64,000 bases of DNA, from the NCBI GenBank assembly GCA_934248075.1, contig CAKQKH010000003.1:62001-126000 (forward strand), in the 5' to 3' direction. Shown in pieces: positions 50,154 to 57,658 of the stretch (positions are counted from its first letter, which is position 1; each line of letters begins with the position of its first letter). Source of the DNA: an uncultured Alphaproteobacteria bacterium. Lineage in GTDB: Bacteria > Pseudomonadota > Alphaproteobacteria > RF32 > CAG-239. Position numbers and translations under genes: made by a program. A model generated the notes under the pieces. It was not told where the DNA came from. It made no database searches and was given only the letters and a program-made list of their open reading frames with translations.

Positions 50154-50313
50154 TTTTATATCCTTATCAATTATTTAAAAAAGCAACACAGGGATAAATA
50201 TATCCCTTTTGTTCATAATGTAATACACGAAATTTAATTTTATGCAACTACTTTATTGTTATCCATAATTTATATCAAAATCACCGAACCTTCCCGCCTC
50301 GGCAACAAACTTC

Positions 50314-50342
50314 TTTACATTTTGGCAAAAGCCTTATATTTT
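50314..50342 (+). promoter_or_regulatory. Promoter of the candidate leader RNA
   Basis: TTTACA (50314-50319) with TATATT (50335-50340; 15-bp spacer) or TATTTT (50337-50342; 17 bp). Transcription would begin near 50348, at the first hairpin of the RNA. Confidence 0.6.
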
Positions 50343-50347
50343 ATCAC

Positions 50348-50545
50348 TGAAATCGTTCCATGCGATTTTGGGGTGTGGTAACCTCTTTGTATGCGTCTAT
50401 GTGTAAAGACGAAACTTTTGCACGCCGGAAAGTCAACCTGACTGGAAGGCGGCAAAATACGCTGTTTCAGTCAATATGTCGCACTATTCATACAAATAGT
50501 TACCAACTTCCAGTCGCCTCCTCTACGGCGACTTTTCCTTTTTAT
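50348..50545 (+). ncRNA. Candidate structured leader RNA with terminator/antiterminator switch
   Basis: About 200 nt with several stems: P0 AAATCG/CGATTT (50350-50355 with 50363-50368); P1 GGTAAC/GTTACC (50377-50382 with 50499-50504) plus TTTGTATG/CATACAAA (50386-50393 with 50489-50496); P2 CGTCT/AGACG (50394-50398 with 50407-50411); P3 TTTTGC-A-CGCC with GGCG-GCAAAA (50416-50426 with 50448-50457), enclosing a symmetric GGAA/GGAA loop and an AGTCA/TGACT cap. A terminator (50512-50543) ends it. GACTGGAAG (50440-50448) can instead pair with CTTCCAGTC (50507-50515), which breaks both P3 and the terminator. I do not recognise a known riboswitch class. It could also be a free small RNA. Confidence 0.6.
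50512..50543 (+). terminator. Intrinsic terminator inside the methyltransferase leader
   Basis: AGTCGCC (50512-50518), loop TCCTCTAC, GGCGACT (50527-50533), then TTTCCTTTTT. It lies 22 bp before the ATG at 50565, so it must be bypassed for the gene to be read from the upstream promoter. Confidence 0.85.
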
Positions 50546-50564
50546 CTCTACTGAAAGAACGTCC

Positions 50565-51122
50565 ATGTTTTTATACTTTGCATTGTTTTTATTCTTCTTG
50601 GCTTTGCTTGGCAATCTATGGCTGGTTATCTATTTCATCAAGAGCAACGGCCACAATCCGCCGTTTATCGCTTCTTTAGGAAAACCTAAAACTGAAGTAA
50701 TTCGCCAAGCGTCCCTATTCTTAGAGCAAAATCCCTCGGCTCAGACCGCCGATCTCGGCTGTGGATCCGGAAGCTTATTAATCCCTCTTGCTCAAAAATT
50801 CCCAGACCACCATTTTGTCGGTTACGAGTGGGACATAATTCCTTACATGTTGGCAATTTTCAAAACCCGTCACCTGCCTAACGTAACCATTTTGTATCGT
50901 GACTTTTTTCAAGAGGATTTAAGCCGATATCAATTGGTTCTGTGTTACCTTTGCACCACTATTGAAGAAAAAATCGGCAACAAACTCAACGCCGAGCTAA
51001 ACCGCAACAGTTTGGTAATTTCCGAGATTTTCAAGCTCTCGGTTCTTAAATTAAAACAAGAGATTACTTTGCCCTATAAATTCATCAAGGCCAAAATTTA
51101 TTTATACTCACCTCAAAAATAG
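50565..51122 (+). CDS. Membrane-anchored SAM-dependent methyltransferase
   Basis: A 185-aa protein with one N-terminal transmembrane helix (residues 3-25) and a small class I methyltransferase domain. Motif I is 'TADLGCGSGSLLIPLA', followed by 'FVGYEWDIIPYMLA' with the acidic SAM-ribose residue and 'YRDFFQEDLSRYQLVLCYL' (motifs II/III). The domain is short and lacks an obvious substrate-binding insert. The substrate is unknown. It is preceded by the leader RNA and a weak Shine-Dalgarno, and lies on the opposite strand inside the ribosomal cluster. Confidence 0.75.
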   Translation: MFLYFALFLFFLALLGNLWLVIYFIKSNGHNPPFIASLGKPKTEVIRQASLFLEQNPSAQTADLGCGSGSLLIPLAQKFPDHHFVGYEWDIIPYMLAIFKTRHLPNVTILYRDFFQEDLSRYQLVLCYLCTTIEEKIGNKLNAELNRNSLVISEIFKLSVLKLKQEITLPYKFIKAKIYLYSPQK

Positions 51123-51137
51123 TTCTAACAAACAAAA

Positions 51138-51172
51138 AAACGCGCTTTCCTTTTACAGAAAGCACGTTCTTC
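51138..51172 (-). terminator. Terminator shared by the methyltransferase and the small membrane protein
   Basis: AACG(C)GCTTTC and GAAAGC(A)CGTT around CTTTTACA. On the minus strand it ends in seven T, serving the gene at 51178; on the plus strand only CTTC follows. Confidence 0.78.
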
Positions 51173-51177
51173 AGTTT

Positions 51178-51537
51178 TCAGCTAATCTTAGCAAAAAAAG
51201 TTAGATTGATTGCATTATAAATGCACACAATCATTGCAATAAAGCCTATTGCCGCGGCATCATTGCCACAAATCCACCTGCTCATTGCCGCAAGCATACC
51301 GAACCACACTACCAATACAATTATCGCCCAAATAAAATTGCCGATAACCTGTCCGTCTTTGTATTCGACTTGCACCGCTTTTTTGCCTCTGACGAACACT
51401 CCTTCAACAGCAAAAACACCCAAGCTGATAATAAACACCCAATCAGCGATGTTTTCGCTCATGTCCACCAAAGAAACAATGATTGCAATCGCAAAGACCA
51501 CAAACAACACATAGTTGATGCCTTTTAAATTCTTCAT
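51178..51537 (-). CDS. Small four-helix membrane protein, unknown
   Basis: A 119-aa inner-membrane protein with four hydrophobic helices (about 8-24, 32-48, 65-85, 95-113) and a short charged loop 'GKKAVQVEYKDGQV'. No family recognised. It lies between rplO's terminator and the methyltransferase gene, in the segment that separates rplO from secY. Confidence 0.6.
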   Translation of the reverse strand: MKNLKGINYVLFVVFAIAIIVSLVDMSENIADWVFIISLGVFAVEGVFVRGKKAVQVEYKDGQVIGNFIWAIIVLVVWFGMLAAMSRWICGNDAAAIGFIAMIVCIYNAINLTFFAKIS

Positions 51538-51629
51538 AATAAAAGATTTTTAAAGTTAATAATAAGGATATTGCCAATGACCGTATTACACTTTTTCTTT
51601 TTCGTCAATTCAAAACCTTTATCCCGGCC

Positions 51630-51672
51630 ATAAAAAAACGGTTGAAGCCCAAGCATCAGGACTTCAACCGTT
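51630..51672 (-). terminator. Intrinsic terminator of the spc operon after rplO
   Basis: AACGGTTGAAG (51637-51647) pairs perfectly with CTTCAACCGTT (51662-51672); on the minus strand seven T follow. It lies about 20 bp past the rplO stop and closes the S10-spc transcript before secY. Confidence 0.92.
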
Positions 51673-51692
51673 ATATTCTGTTGTCAAGAATG

Positions 51693-52145
51693 TTAGATAA
51701 GATTTACCTTACCGCCAGCTTTCTCAACTGCGGCAACCGCAGCCTTAGAAGCCGAATTAACACTGACATTTACTTTAGAAGTAATTGCTCCGCGAGCCAA
51801 CAACCGAACGCCATCAAGGGTCTTGCTGACAATTCCGGCAGACTGCAAAGAAGCAATCGAAACATCTTCAGCATTCAGTTTGCCTGCATCAACAGCCTTT
51901 TGGATAGTATCCAAATTAACAACTGCAAATACCTTGGCAAACGGATTTTTGAAACCGCGTTTCGGCAAACGACGGTACAAAGGCATTTGTCCACCTTCAA
52001 AACCGCTTACAGCAACACCGGAACGAGACTTCTGGCCTTTCTGACCACGGCCGGCAGTTTTACCTGAACCGGAACCGATACCGCGAGCAACGCGTTTACG
52101 ATCTTTGCGAGCGCCCTGGTTATCTTTAATTTCGTTAAGTTTCAT
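51693..52145 (-). CDS. rplO: 50S ribosomal protein L15
   Basis: A 150-aa late-assembly 23S-binding protein. 'RVARGIGSGSGKTAGRGQKGQKSR' (in parts) and 'FEGGQMPLYRRLPKRGFKN' are diagnostic, with the C-terminal 'AVEKAGGKVNLI'. It is now the last gene of its transcript. A 132-bp gap holding a type-B palindrome separates it from rpmD. Confidence 0.96.
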   Translation of the reverse strand: MKLNEIKDNQGARKDRKRVARGIGSGSGKTAGRGQKGQKSRSGVAVSGFEGGQMPLYRRLPKRGFKNPFAKVFAVVNLDTIQKAVDAGKLNAEDVSIASLQSAGIVSKTLDGVRLLARGAITSKVNVSVNSASKAAVAAVEKAGGKVNLI

Positions 52146-52173
52146 TTTTCTTCACCTTAAACAATTTTACAGA

Positions 52174-52276
52174 GAGTTTGATAAAGGGTTGTGCTACGCC
52201 GAGAATTTTCGACGACATGTACCAAAAAAGTACATTAGGAGAAAATTTTCAAGTATGACAACCCTTTTGCAAACTC
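52174..52276. repeat. Type-B palindromic element between rpmD and rplO
   Basis: GAGTTTG (52174-52180) with CAAACTC (52270-52276); AAAGGGTTGT (52183-52192) with ACAACCCTTT (52258-52267); inner GAGAATTTTC arms; apex ATGTAC (52217-52222) and GTACAT (52230-52235). It shares GATAAAGG, GCTACGC and CAAGTATG words with the hppA copy. It begins 1 nt past the rpmD stop codon inside an essential operon. Confidence 0.85.
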
Positions 52277-52277
52277 C

Positions 52278-52463
52278 TTACTCTTCGACTTTAACCAAGT
52301 GAGCCACTTTTCTAATCATTCCGCGAACTGCAGGAGTATCCTCCAGCTCGGAAGTCTTGTACATCTTGTTCAGACCAAGACCGATCAAAGTAGCTCTCTG
52401 AACGGCCGGACGACCGATCGGGCTCTTGATTTGGGTAACTTTAATTGTTTTTTTGCTAGCCAT
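52278..52463 (-). CDS. rpmD: 50S ribosomal protein L30
   Basis: A 61-aa protein of the bacterial short L30 type. 'KVTQIKSPIGRPAVQRATLIGLGL' (in parts) and 'VRGMIRKVAHLVKVEE' fit. It begins 3 bp after rpsE. Confidence 0.95.
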   Translation of the reverse strand: MASKKTIKVTQIKSPIGRPAVQRATLIGLGLNKMYKTSELEDTPAVRGMIRKVAHLVKVEE

Positions 52464-52466
52464 GGC

Positions 52467-53039
52467 TTATGCCTCCTCTACACTGAGTTTTGCATTAGCG
52501 GTGTTCTCACGGCGGCTAACAATGTCACCTACTTTTTTGCCGCGTTTAGCAGCAACCATGCGCGGTGAATTGATAGCTTCCAGAGCATTAAAGGTAGCCT
52601 TAATCATATTATAAGGGTTGTTGGAACCCAAAGATTTAGCAACCACGTCCTGAACACCCAAAACTTCGAAGATAGCACGCATCGGACCACCGGCAATAAC
52701 ACCGGTACCGGCAGGAGCGGTACGCAGATAAACTTTACCAGCGCCGAACCGTCCGGCCACGTCATGATGCAGAGTTCTGCCTTCGCGCAGCGGAATACGA
52801 ACCATATTCTTTTTAGCTTCATTGGTAGCCTTAGTAATAGCCTCAGGAACCTCGCTGGCTTTACCGGAACCGAAGCCGACGCGACCTTTTTGGTCACCTA
52901 CGACAACGATAGCGGCAAAAGACATTGTGCGGCCGCCTTTAACAGTTTTGGCTACACGGTTAATATGAACCAGTTTCTCAACCAATTCATCTTTCTTTTC
53001 CGTCTTATTATTATGACGATCTACAGCTTGTTGTGCCAT
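52467..53039 (-). CDS. rpsE: 30S ribosomal protein S5
   Basis: A 190-aa decoding-fidelity protein. 'KLVHINRVAKTVKGGRTMSFAAIVVVGD' (in parts), 'GRVGFGSGKASEVPEAI' and 'APAGTGVIAGGPMRAIFE' are conserved. Normal length for the class. Confidence 0.97.
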   Translation of the reverse strand: MAQQAVDRHNNKTEKKDELVEKLVHINRVAKTVKGGRTMSFAAIVVVGDQKGRVGFGSGKASEVPEAITKATNEAKKNMVRIPLREGRTLHHDVAGRFGAGKVYLRTAPAGTGVIAGGPMRAIFEVLGVQDVVAKSLGSNNPYNMIKATFNALEAINSPRMVAAKRGKKVGDIVSRRENTANAKLSVEEA

Positions 53040-53050
53040 TTTTCAAACTC

Positions 53051-53413
53051 CTAGAATTTCAAACCAGCTTCACGAGCTGCATCAGCCAGGGCTTTAACCC
53101 GACCATGATAGATGTAACCACCGCGATCAAAAACAACTTCGCTAACGCCAGCCTTCAAAGCTCTCTCGGCAACCAATTTACCAATAAAGCTTGCGGCTTC
53201 AATGTTAGAAGATTTTTTAATCTGATCGCGAACTTCTTTCTCCAATGTAGAGGCAGAAGCAATTGTCGCACCTTTAGCATCGTCAATAATCTGAGCATAT
53301 ACATGCATATTGCTGCGGAATACAGACAATCTCATCTTTCCATCCGCGGCTTTTTTCAGAGCAGACCGAACCCGATCTTTTCTCTTTTGAAACAATTCTC
53401 TTGGCGTACTCAT
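53051..53413 (-). CDS. rplR: 50S ribosomal protein L18
   Basis: A 120-aa 5S rRNA-binding protein. 'RLSVFRSNMHVYAQIIDD', 'ASTLEKEVR' and 'FDRGGYIYHGRVKALADAAREAGL' (in parts) match the family. Confidence 0.96.
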   Translation of the reverse strand: MSTPRELFQKRKDRVRSALKKAADGKMRLSVFRSNMHVYAQIIDDAKGATIASASTLEKEVRDQIKKSSNIEAASFIGKLVAERALKAGVSEVVFDRGGYIYHGRVKALADAAREAGLKF

Positions 53414-53425
53414 TTAATTTTTTCC

Positions 53426-53965
53426 TTATTTCTTCTTGCCTTCTTTACGACGGATGTATTCGCCTTCATACTTAACGCCTTTACCTTTGTAAGGCTCAGG
53501 TTTTCTGAATTTGCGAATTTCCGCAGCAAATTGACCTACAAGCTGTTTATCCGCACCAGAGATGGTGATTTGGGTTGCGCTCGGGCAAACAACCTTAATG
53601 CCCTTAGGAGCAACAACCGGCACGTCATGAGAAAAGCCCAATGACAGAACCAATTTATTGCTGCCCTCAACGCGAGCCTTATAACCAACGCCAACCAATT
53701 CCAGATTTTTGCTGAAACCGTCATGAACACCTTTAACAATGGTGTTAATGTTGGCTCTAGTGGTACCCCACAAAGCACGAGAATGCTTGTTTTCCAATTT
53801 AGGGGTAACAACAACTTTGTTCTCTACTACTTCTACGGCAATGTGTTCAGCGTCGAAAGAATGGCTCAAATCGCCCAGCTTGCCGCTGGCCTTAACCATA
53901 TTACCTTCAACAACAACTTTAACGCCTTCAGGGACGATAACCGGATATTTTCCAACTCTAGACAT
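53426..53965 (-). CDS. rplF: 50S ribosomal protein L6
   Basis: A 179-aa protein near the sarcin-ricin loop. 'MSRVGKYPVIVPEGVKV' start, 'GTTRANINTIVKGVHDGF', and 'IRKFRKPEPYKGKGVKYEGE' at the C-terminus are diagnostic. Confidence 0.97.
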   Translation of the reverse strand: MSRVGKYPVIVPEGVKVVVEGNMVKASGKLGDLSHSFDAEHIAVEVVENKVVVTPKLENKHSRALWGTTRANINTIVKGVHDGFSKNLELVGVGYKARVEGSNKLVLSLGFSHDVPVVAPKGIKVVCPSATQITISGADKQLVGQFAAEIRKFRKPEPYKGKGVKYEGEYIRRKEGKKK

Positions 53966-53977
53966 CCTATTTCTCCC

Positions 53978-54376
53978 TTAAAATACCTGGCACAAAATTT
54001 CGCCACCAACATTAGCCTTGCGAGCTTCGTTGTCGCTCATAACGCCAGACGGTGTAGAAATGATTGAAATACCAAGACCGTTATATACTCTCGGCAAATC
54101 TTTAACGCTGGAATAAACCCGACGTCCCGGAGTAGATACACGATAAATTTCAGTAATAACCGAAGTACCTTCATGATACTTCAACTTAATGCGGAGTTCA
54201 TCAACACCCGGGCGAACATTGGTTCTTTCATAACCTTGAATGTAGCCCTCTTTTTTCAGAACTTCCAAAACATTTTCACGCAAGCGAGAAGCAGGGGATA
54301 CAACTTCACTCTTCTTCGCTCTTTGTGCGTTTCTAATGCGTGTGAGCATATCGCCCAAAGGATCAGACATAGACAT
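53978..54376 (-). CDS. rpsH: 30S ribosomal protein S8
   Basis: A 132-aa central-domain 16S binder. 'DPLGDMLTRIRNAQRAKK' start and 'LGISIISTPSGVMSDNEARKANVGGE' end (in parts) are typical. In other bacteria S8 represses the spc operon by binding the rplE leader. Confidence 0.97.
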   Translation of the reverse strand: MSMSDPLGDMLTRIRNAQRAKKSEVVSPASRLRENVLEVLKKEGYIQGYERTNVRPGVDELRIKLKYHEGTSVITEIYRVSTPGRRVYSSVKDLPRVYNGLGISIISTPSGVMSDNEARKANVGGEILCQVF

Positions 54377-54388
54377 ATCTCTTACCTC

Positions 54389-54694
54389 CTACCAGCTAGA
54401 TTTAACCAAACCCGGAATCTCGCCAAAGCTGGCCATGTCGCGCAGTTCATTACGAGACAAACCGAATTTCCGGTACACACCACGAGAACGACCGGTAAGT
54501 TTGCAACGATTGCGATAACGAATCTTTGCAGAGTTACGCGGCATCTCTGCCAATTTCAAAGTAGCCTGGAATCTTTCTTCAGGAGAAAGAGTTTTATCCA
54601 TAACTATCTTTTTGAGCTTAGAACGGCGAGAAGCAAATTTCTCGGCCATTTTGGCTCTTTTCAGGTTTCTGAAAACAGAACTTGTTTTTGCCAT
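54389..54694 (-). CDS. rpsN: 30S ribosomal protein S14
   Basis: A 101-aa zinc-free S14 (no CxxC pairs). 'RYRNRCKLTGRSRGVYRKFGLSRN' (in parts) and terminal 'GEIPGLVKSSW' are diagnostic. Confidence 0.97.
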   Translation of the reverse strand: MAKTSSVFRNLKRAKMAEKFASRRSKLKKIVMDKTLSPEERFQATLKLAEMPRNSAKIRYRNRCKLTGRSRGVYRKFGLSRNELRDMASFGEIPGLVKSSW

Positions 54695-54705
54695 GGTTTA
54701 TTCCC

Positions 54706-55245
54706 CTATTTCTTGTAAGGAAAGTTAAAGCCAGTGATAAGAGCCTTAGCTTCTTCATCAGTCTTTGCGCTGGTGCAAATGCATACATCCATACCGCGGA
54801 CATTTTCAACCTTATCATAGTTGATTTCCGGGAAGATAATCTGCTCTTTAATACCAAAAGCAAAGTTGCCTTTTCCGTCAAAGTTTTTACCGGTAATACC
54901 GTGAAAATCTCTAACGCGGGGCAAAGCCATGTTAATCAGTCTTTCCAGAAACTCATACATTCTGGTAGAACGCAGAGTTACTTTGCAGCCGATCGGCATA
55001 CCTTCTCTGAGTTTAAAGGTAGCGATAGACTTGCGAGCCTTGGTAACAACCGGCTTCTGACCGGCAATCAAGGCCAGCTCTTCAACAGCGTTGTTGAGCT
55101 TTTTCTTATCGGTAACGGCATCGCCGACACCCATATTCAGCACAATCTTAGTCAGCTTAGGAATCTCATGTGGGTTGGTGTAACCGAATTTCTCCACAAG
55201 AGATTTTTTTATGACTTCATTGTACAATGTCTCAAAATTTGCCAT
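54706..55245 (-). CDS. rplE: 50S ribosomal protein L5
   Basis: A 179-aa 5S rRNA-binding protein. 'PKLTKIVLNMGVGDAV', 'QKPVVTKARKSIATFKLREG' and 'RDFHGITGKNFDGKGNF' are conserved. I use the ATG at 55245 ('MANFETLYN') because GGGAG lies 8 nt upstream and the length equals E. coli L5; the earlier ATG at 55260 overlaps the rplX stop and contains that Shine-Dalgarno. Confidence 0.95.
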   Translation of the reverse strand: MANFETLYNEVIKKSLVEKFGYTNPHEIPKLTKIVLNMGVGDAVTDKKKLNNAVEELALIAGQKPVVTKARKSIATFKLREGMPIGCKVTLRSTRMYEFLERLINMALPRVRDFHGITGKNFDGKGNFAFGIKEQIIFPEINYDKVENVRGMDVCICTSAKTDEEAKALITGFNFPYKK

Positions 55246-55259
55246 AAATTTTTCTCCCA

Positions 55260-55568
55260 TTAATCGATTACTTCACCGGTTTTACGAGCAACGCGCACTT
55301 TTTTGCCATCAACGGTTTTGTAACCGATTTTGGTTGCTTTACCGTCTTTGGCCAGAGCCACGTTAGAAACATGGATCGGCGCTTCTTTAGTAACAATTCC
55401 GCCCGGAGTGGTCTGGCTTGGTTTAGTATGACGTTTAACCAAATTAACGCCCTGAACCACAACCTTATTCTCTTTAGGCATAGCTTTTACTACTTCACCA
55501 GTTTTGCCTTTGTCATCACCTGACAATACGACAACTTGGTCACCCTTTTTAATTTTCAACTTAGGCAT
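55260..55568 (-). CDS. rplX: 50S ribosomal protein L24
   Basis: A 102-aa assembly initiator. 'IKKGDQVVVLSGDDKGKTGEVV' (KOW motif; in parts) and 'GVNLVKRHTKPSQTTPGGI' are diagnostic. The ATG overlaps the rplN stop by one base. Confidence 0.96.
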   Translation of the reverse strand: MPKLKIKKGDQVVVLSGDDKGKTGEVVKAMPKENKVVVQGVNLVKRHTKPSQTTPGGIVTKEAPIHVSNVALAKDGKATKIGYKTVDGKKVRVARKTGEVID

Positions 55569-55936
55569 TACAATACCTCCGGTGCTAATGAAATAATTTT
55601 CATAAATTTCTTGGCACGCAATTCTCTGGTAACAGGCCCAAAGATACGAGTACCAATCGGCTCGCCGTCTTTATTAATCAAAACGGCGGCATTTTTATCA
55701 AAGCGGATGATGGATCCATCTTTGCGTCTGATGTCAGAAGCAGTACGAACGATAACTGCCTTCATAACATCACCTTTCTTAACACGACCCTTAGGAATAG
55801 CGTCTTTAATGGCAACGACAATGACGTCACCTACGGTAGCGTGCATTCTCTTGGACCCGCCAAGCACCTTAATGCACTGCACCTGACGCGCACCCGAGTT
55901 ATCGGCTACATCAAGGTTGGTTTGCATTTGAATCAT
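55568..55936 (-). CDS. rplN: 50S ribosomal protein L14
   Basis: A 122-aa protein at the subunit interface. 'MIQMQTNLDVADNSGARQVQCI' start (in parts), 'GDVIVVAIKDAIP' and 'GPVTRELRAKKFMKIISLAPEVL' are conserved. A 152-bp gap to rpsQ, unusual in this operon, carries a long hairpin. Confidence 0.97.
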   Translation of the reverse strand: MIQMQTNLDVADNSGARQVQCIKVLGGSKRMHATVGDVIVVAIKDAIPKGRVKKGDVMKAVIVRTASDIRRKDGSIIRFDKNAAVLINKDGEPIGTRIFGPVTRELRAKKFMKIISLAPEVL

Positions 55937-55981
55937 TTTTTAATTCCTTTTTTCTAATTGTTTAGTTTCAATAAGCACTTT

Positions 55982-56045
55982 ATCAAACCGGCTTCCCGCG
56001 GCAGGGGAACCCTAAAATTCCCCGACCGCAAAAGCCTTTTTTGAT
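55982..56045. repeat. Long hairpin between rpsQ and rplN
   Basis: Four consecutive stems: ATCAAA (55982-55987) with TTTGAT (56040-56045); GGCTT (55990-55994) with AAGCC (56032-56036); GCGG (55998-56001) with CCGC (56026-56029); GGGGAA (56004-56009) with TTCCCC (56018-56023), separated by 2-3-nt internal loops. No GTAC core, so a different element class. Confidence 0.8.
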
Positions 56046-56088
56046 GAGCTTAAGAAAACTAACCCCTCTAGGTGTTTGTTGACTTTAC

Positions 56089-56337
56089 TTAAGCTTCAAC
56101 AGCATCATCACTGTTAATAACAGTCCAGCACTTGGTCTTAGAATAAGGTACGGATTCAATAATACGTACGGTATCACCGACTTTGCACTGATTGTTCTCA
56201 TCATGAGCAGCATATTTTTTGCTTTTCTTGATGAACTTCTTATAAACAGGATGCATAACCTGACGTTCAACACGAACAACAACGGTCTTATCCTGCTTGT
56301 CGCTAACAACAACACCCTGAAGAATTCTTTTAGGCAT
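56089..56337 (-). CDS. rpsQ: 30S ribosomal protein S17
   Basis: An 82-aa early 16S binder. 'RILQGVVVSDKQDKTVVVRVER' (in parts) and 'GDTVRIIESVPYSKTKCW' are diagnostic. I use the ATG at 56337 ('MPKRILQG') with AGGAG upstream; a longer frame to 56373 would overlap rpmC. Confidence 0.95.
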   Translation of the reverse strand: MPKRILQGVVVSDKQDKTVVVRVERQVMHPVYKKFIKKSKKYAAHDENNQCKVGDTVRIIESVPYSKTKCWTVINSDDAVEA

Positions 56338-56347
56338 ATTTTTTCTC

Positions 56348-56545
56348 CTAACTATTCTTCTTGCGCTCAGCAATGAGCGTGTTGATTTTGGCTACTTCTT
56401 TGCGGACATTATTTAATACAGCAGTATTTTGTAATTGTCCAGTAGATTGTTGCACCCGAAGGTTAAACTGTTCTTTTTTGCATTCCAACAATTTAGCCTC
56501 AAGTTCATCAATACTCATAGCACGAAGATCTTTAGTTTTTGTCAT
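56348..56545 (-). CDS. rpmC: 50S ribosomal protein L29
   Basis: A 65-aa two-helix protein at the tunnel exit. 'LRAMSIDELEAKLLECKKEQFNLR' (in parts) and 'NNVRKEVAKINTLIAERK' fit the family. Confidence 0.95.
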   Translation of the reverse strand: MTKTKDLRAMSIDELEAKLLECKKEQFNLRVQQSTGQLQNTAVLNNVRKEVAKINTLIAERKKNS

Positions 56546-56547
56546 TT

Positions 56548-56973
56548 TTAGGCTCCTTGCTCTGAATTAAGTTTCTTAATAAACTTGGTCTTAATCGGCA
56601 ATTTGGCTGCACCCAGTGCAAATGCGGAGCGCGCAGTCTCTTCATCGATTCCTTCTACCTCAAATAGAATACGACCCGGTTTAACTCTGGCAACCCAGAA
56701 TTCAATAGAGCCTTTACCCTTACCCATACGAACCTCAGCCGGTTTATCCGACACTGGAACATCAGGGAAAATTCGAATCCACAATCTTCCGACTCTCTTC
56801 ATCTCACGGGTAATCGCACGACGAGCAGCCTCAATTTGGCGAGCTGTGATGCGGTCCGGAGTCAGAGCCTTCAATCCATATGAACCGAAATCTAAGTTTG
56901 ATCCGCCTTTGGCCAGACCGTGAATACGGCCCTTATGCTGTTTGCGGAACTTTAATCTTTTAGGACTTAACAT
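56548..56973 (-). CDS. rplP: 50S ribosomal protein L16
   Basis: A 141-aa protein needed for tRNA positioning and late assembly. 'MLSPKRLKFRKQHKGR', 'ITARQIEAARRAITREMKR' and 'GKGSIEFWVARVKPGRILFE' are conserved. Confidence 0.97.
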   Translation of the reverse strand: MLSPKRLKFRKQHKGRIHGLAKGGSNLDFGSYGLKALTPDRITARQIEAARRAITREMKRVGRLWIRIFPDVPVSDKPAEVRMGKGKGSIEFWVARVKPGRILFEVEGIDEETARSAFALGAAKLPIKTKFIKKLNSEQGA

Positions 56974-56985
56974 CTCTTCTTATCC

Positions 56986-57654
56986 TTACTTTTGCTCAGC
57001 CAGCTTCTTATCCTGGGCCATCGGATCATGAGACATAATCTCGCCTTTGTAGATCCAAACTTTTACGCCACAGGCACCATAAGTGGTGTGAGCTGTAGAT
57101 GTTGCATAATCAATGTCAGCACGCAAAGTATGCAATGGCACGCGACCATCACGATAATACTCGGTTCTGGCAATTTCTGCACCGCCCAAACGTCCGGAGC
57201 AGCAAACCTTAATGCCTTCGGCACCCAAACGCAGAGCCGATTGCATAACGCGTTTCATCGCACGACGGAAAGCCACACGGCGTTCCAACTGCTGAGCAAC
57301 GCTGTCAGCAACCAACTGAGCATCCAGCTCAGGTTTTCTAACTTCCAGAATGTTCAACTGAACCTCTGAATCAGTCATTTTCTGAATTTCTTTGCGCAAA
57401 ACTTCAATATCCTGACCTTTTTTGCCGATTACGACACCCGGACGAGCCGAATGAATAGTAACGCGAGCCTTTTTGGCCGGACGTTCGATAACGATTTTGC
57501 TAACACCGGCCTGAGCCAGTTTATCTTTCAGAAATTCTTTAATTTTAACATCTTCGTGGAGGTAATCTGCATACTTGTCGTCTGCATACCAACGAGAGTC
57601 CCATGTACGGTTAACTCCGAGACGAAGACTGGTAGGATTTACTTTTTGTCCCAT
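56986..57654 (-). CDS. rpsC: 30S ribosomal protein S3
   Basis: A 222-aa mRNA-entry protein. 'MGQKVNPTSLRLGVNRTWDS', the KH segment 'RPGVVIGKKGQDIEVLRKEI' and 'CSGRLGGAEIARTEYYRDGRVPLHTL' (in parts) are diagnostic. I use the ATG at 57654 with GGGGAG 7 nt upstream; an in-frame GTG at 57669 overlaps rplV. Confidence 0.96.
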   Translation of the reverse strand: MGQKVNPTSLRLGVNRTWDSRWYADDKYADYLHEDVKIKEFLKDKLAQAGVSKIVIERPAKKARVTIHSARPGVVIGKKGQDIEVLRKEIQKMTDSEVQLNILEVRKPELDAQLVADSVAQQLERRVAFRRAMKRVMQSALRLGAEGIKVCCSGRLGGAEIARTEYYRDGRVPLHTLRADIDYATSTAHTTYGACGVKVWIYKGEIMSHDPMAQDKKLAEQK

Positions 57655-57658
57655 TAGT

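Larger units (their letters stand above)
50154..50564. other. 411-bp gap between secY and the methyltransferase gene
   Basis: No protein gene. The left part must hold the secY promoter on the minus strand: TTGATA with a 17-bp spacer to TAAAGT around 50240-50275 is the best candidate, but it is weak. GGGATA/TATCCC (50191-50206) is a small palindrome. The right part (50314-50545) holds a plus-strand promoter and the candidate leader RNA. Confidence 0.65.

Noticed and set aside
50348..50545. 6S RNA, SRP RNA, RNase P RNA or tmRNA
   Set aside because: No match to SRP apical 'GGAAGGAAGCAG', to RNase P core boxes, or to tmRNA T-arm/CCA. The shape is not a single long 6S-type rod. It is left as an unassigned structured leader.
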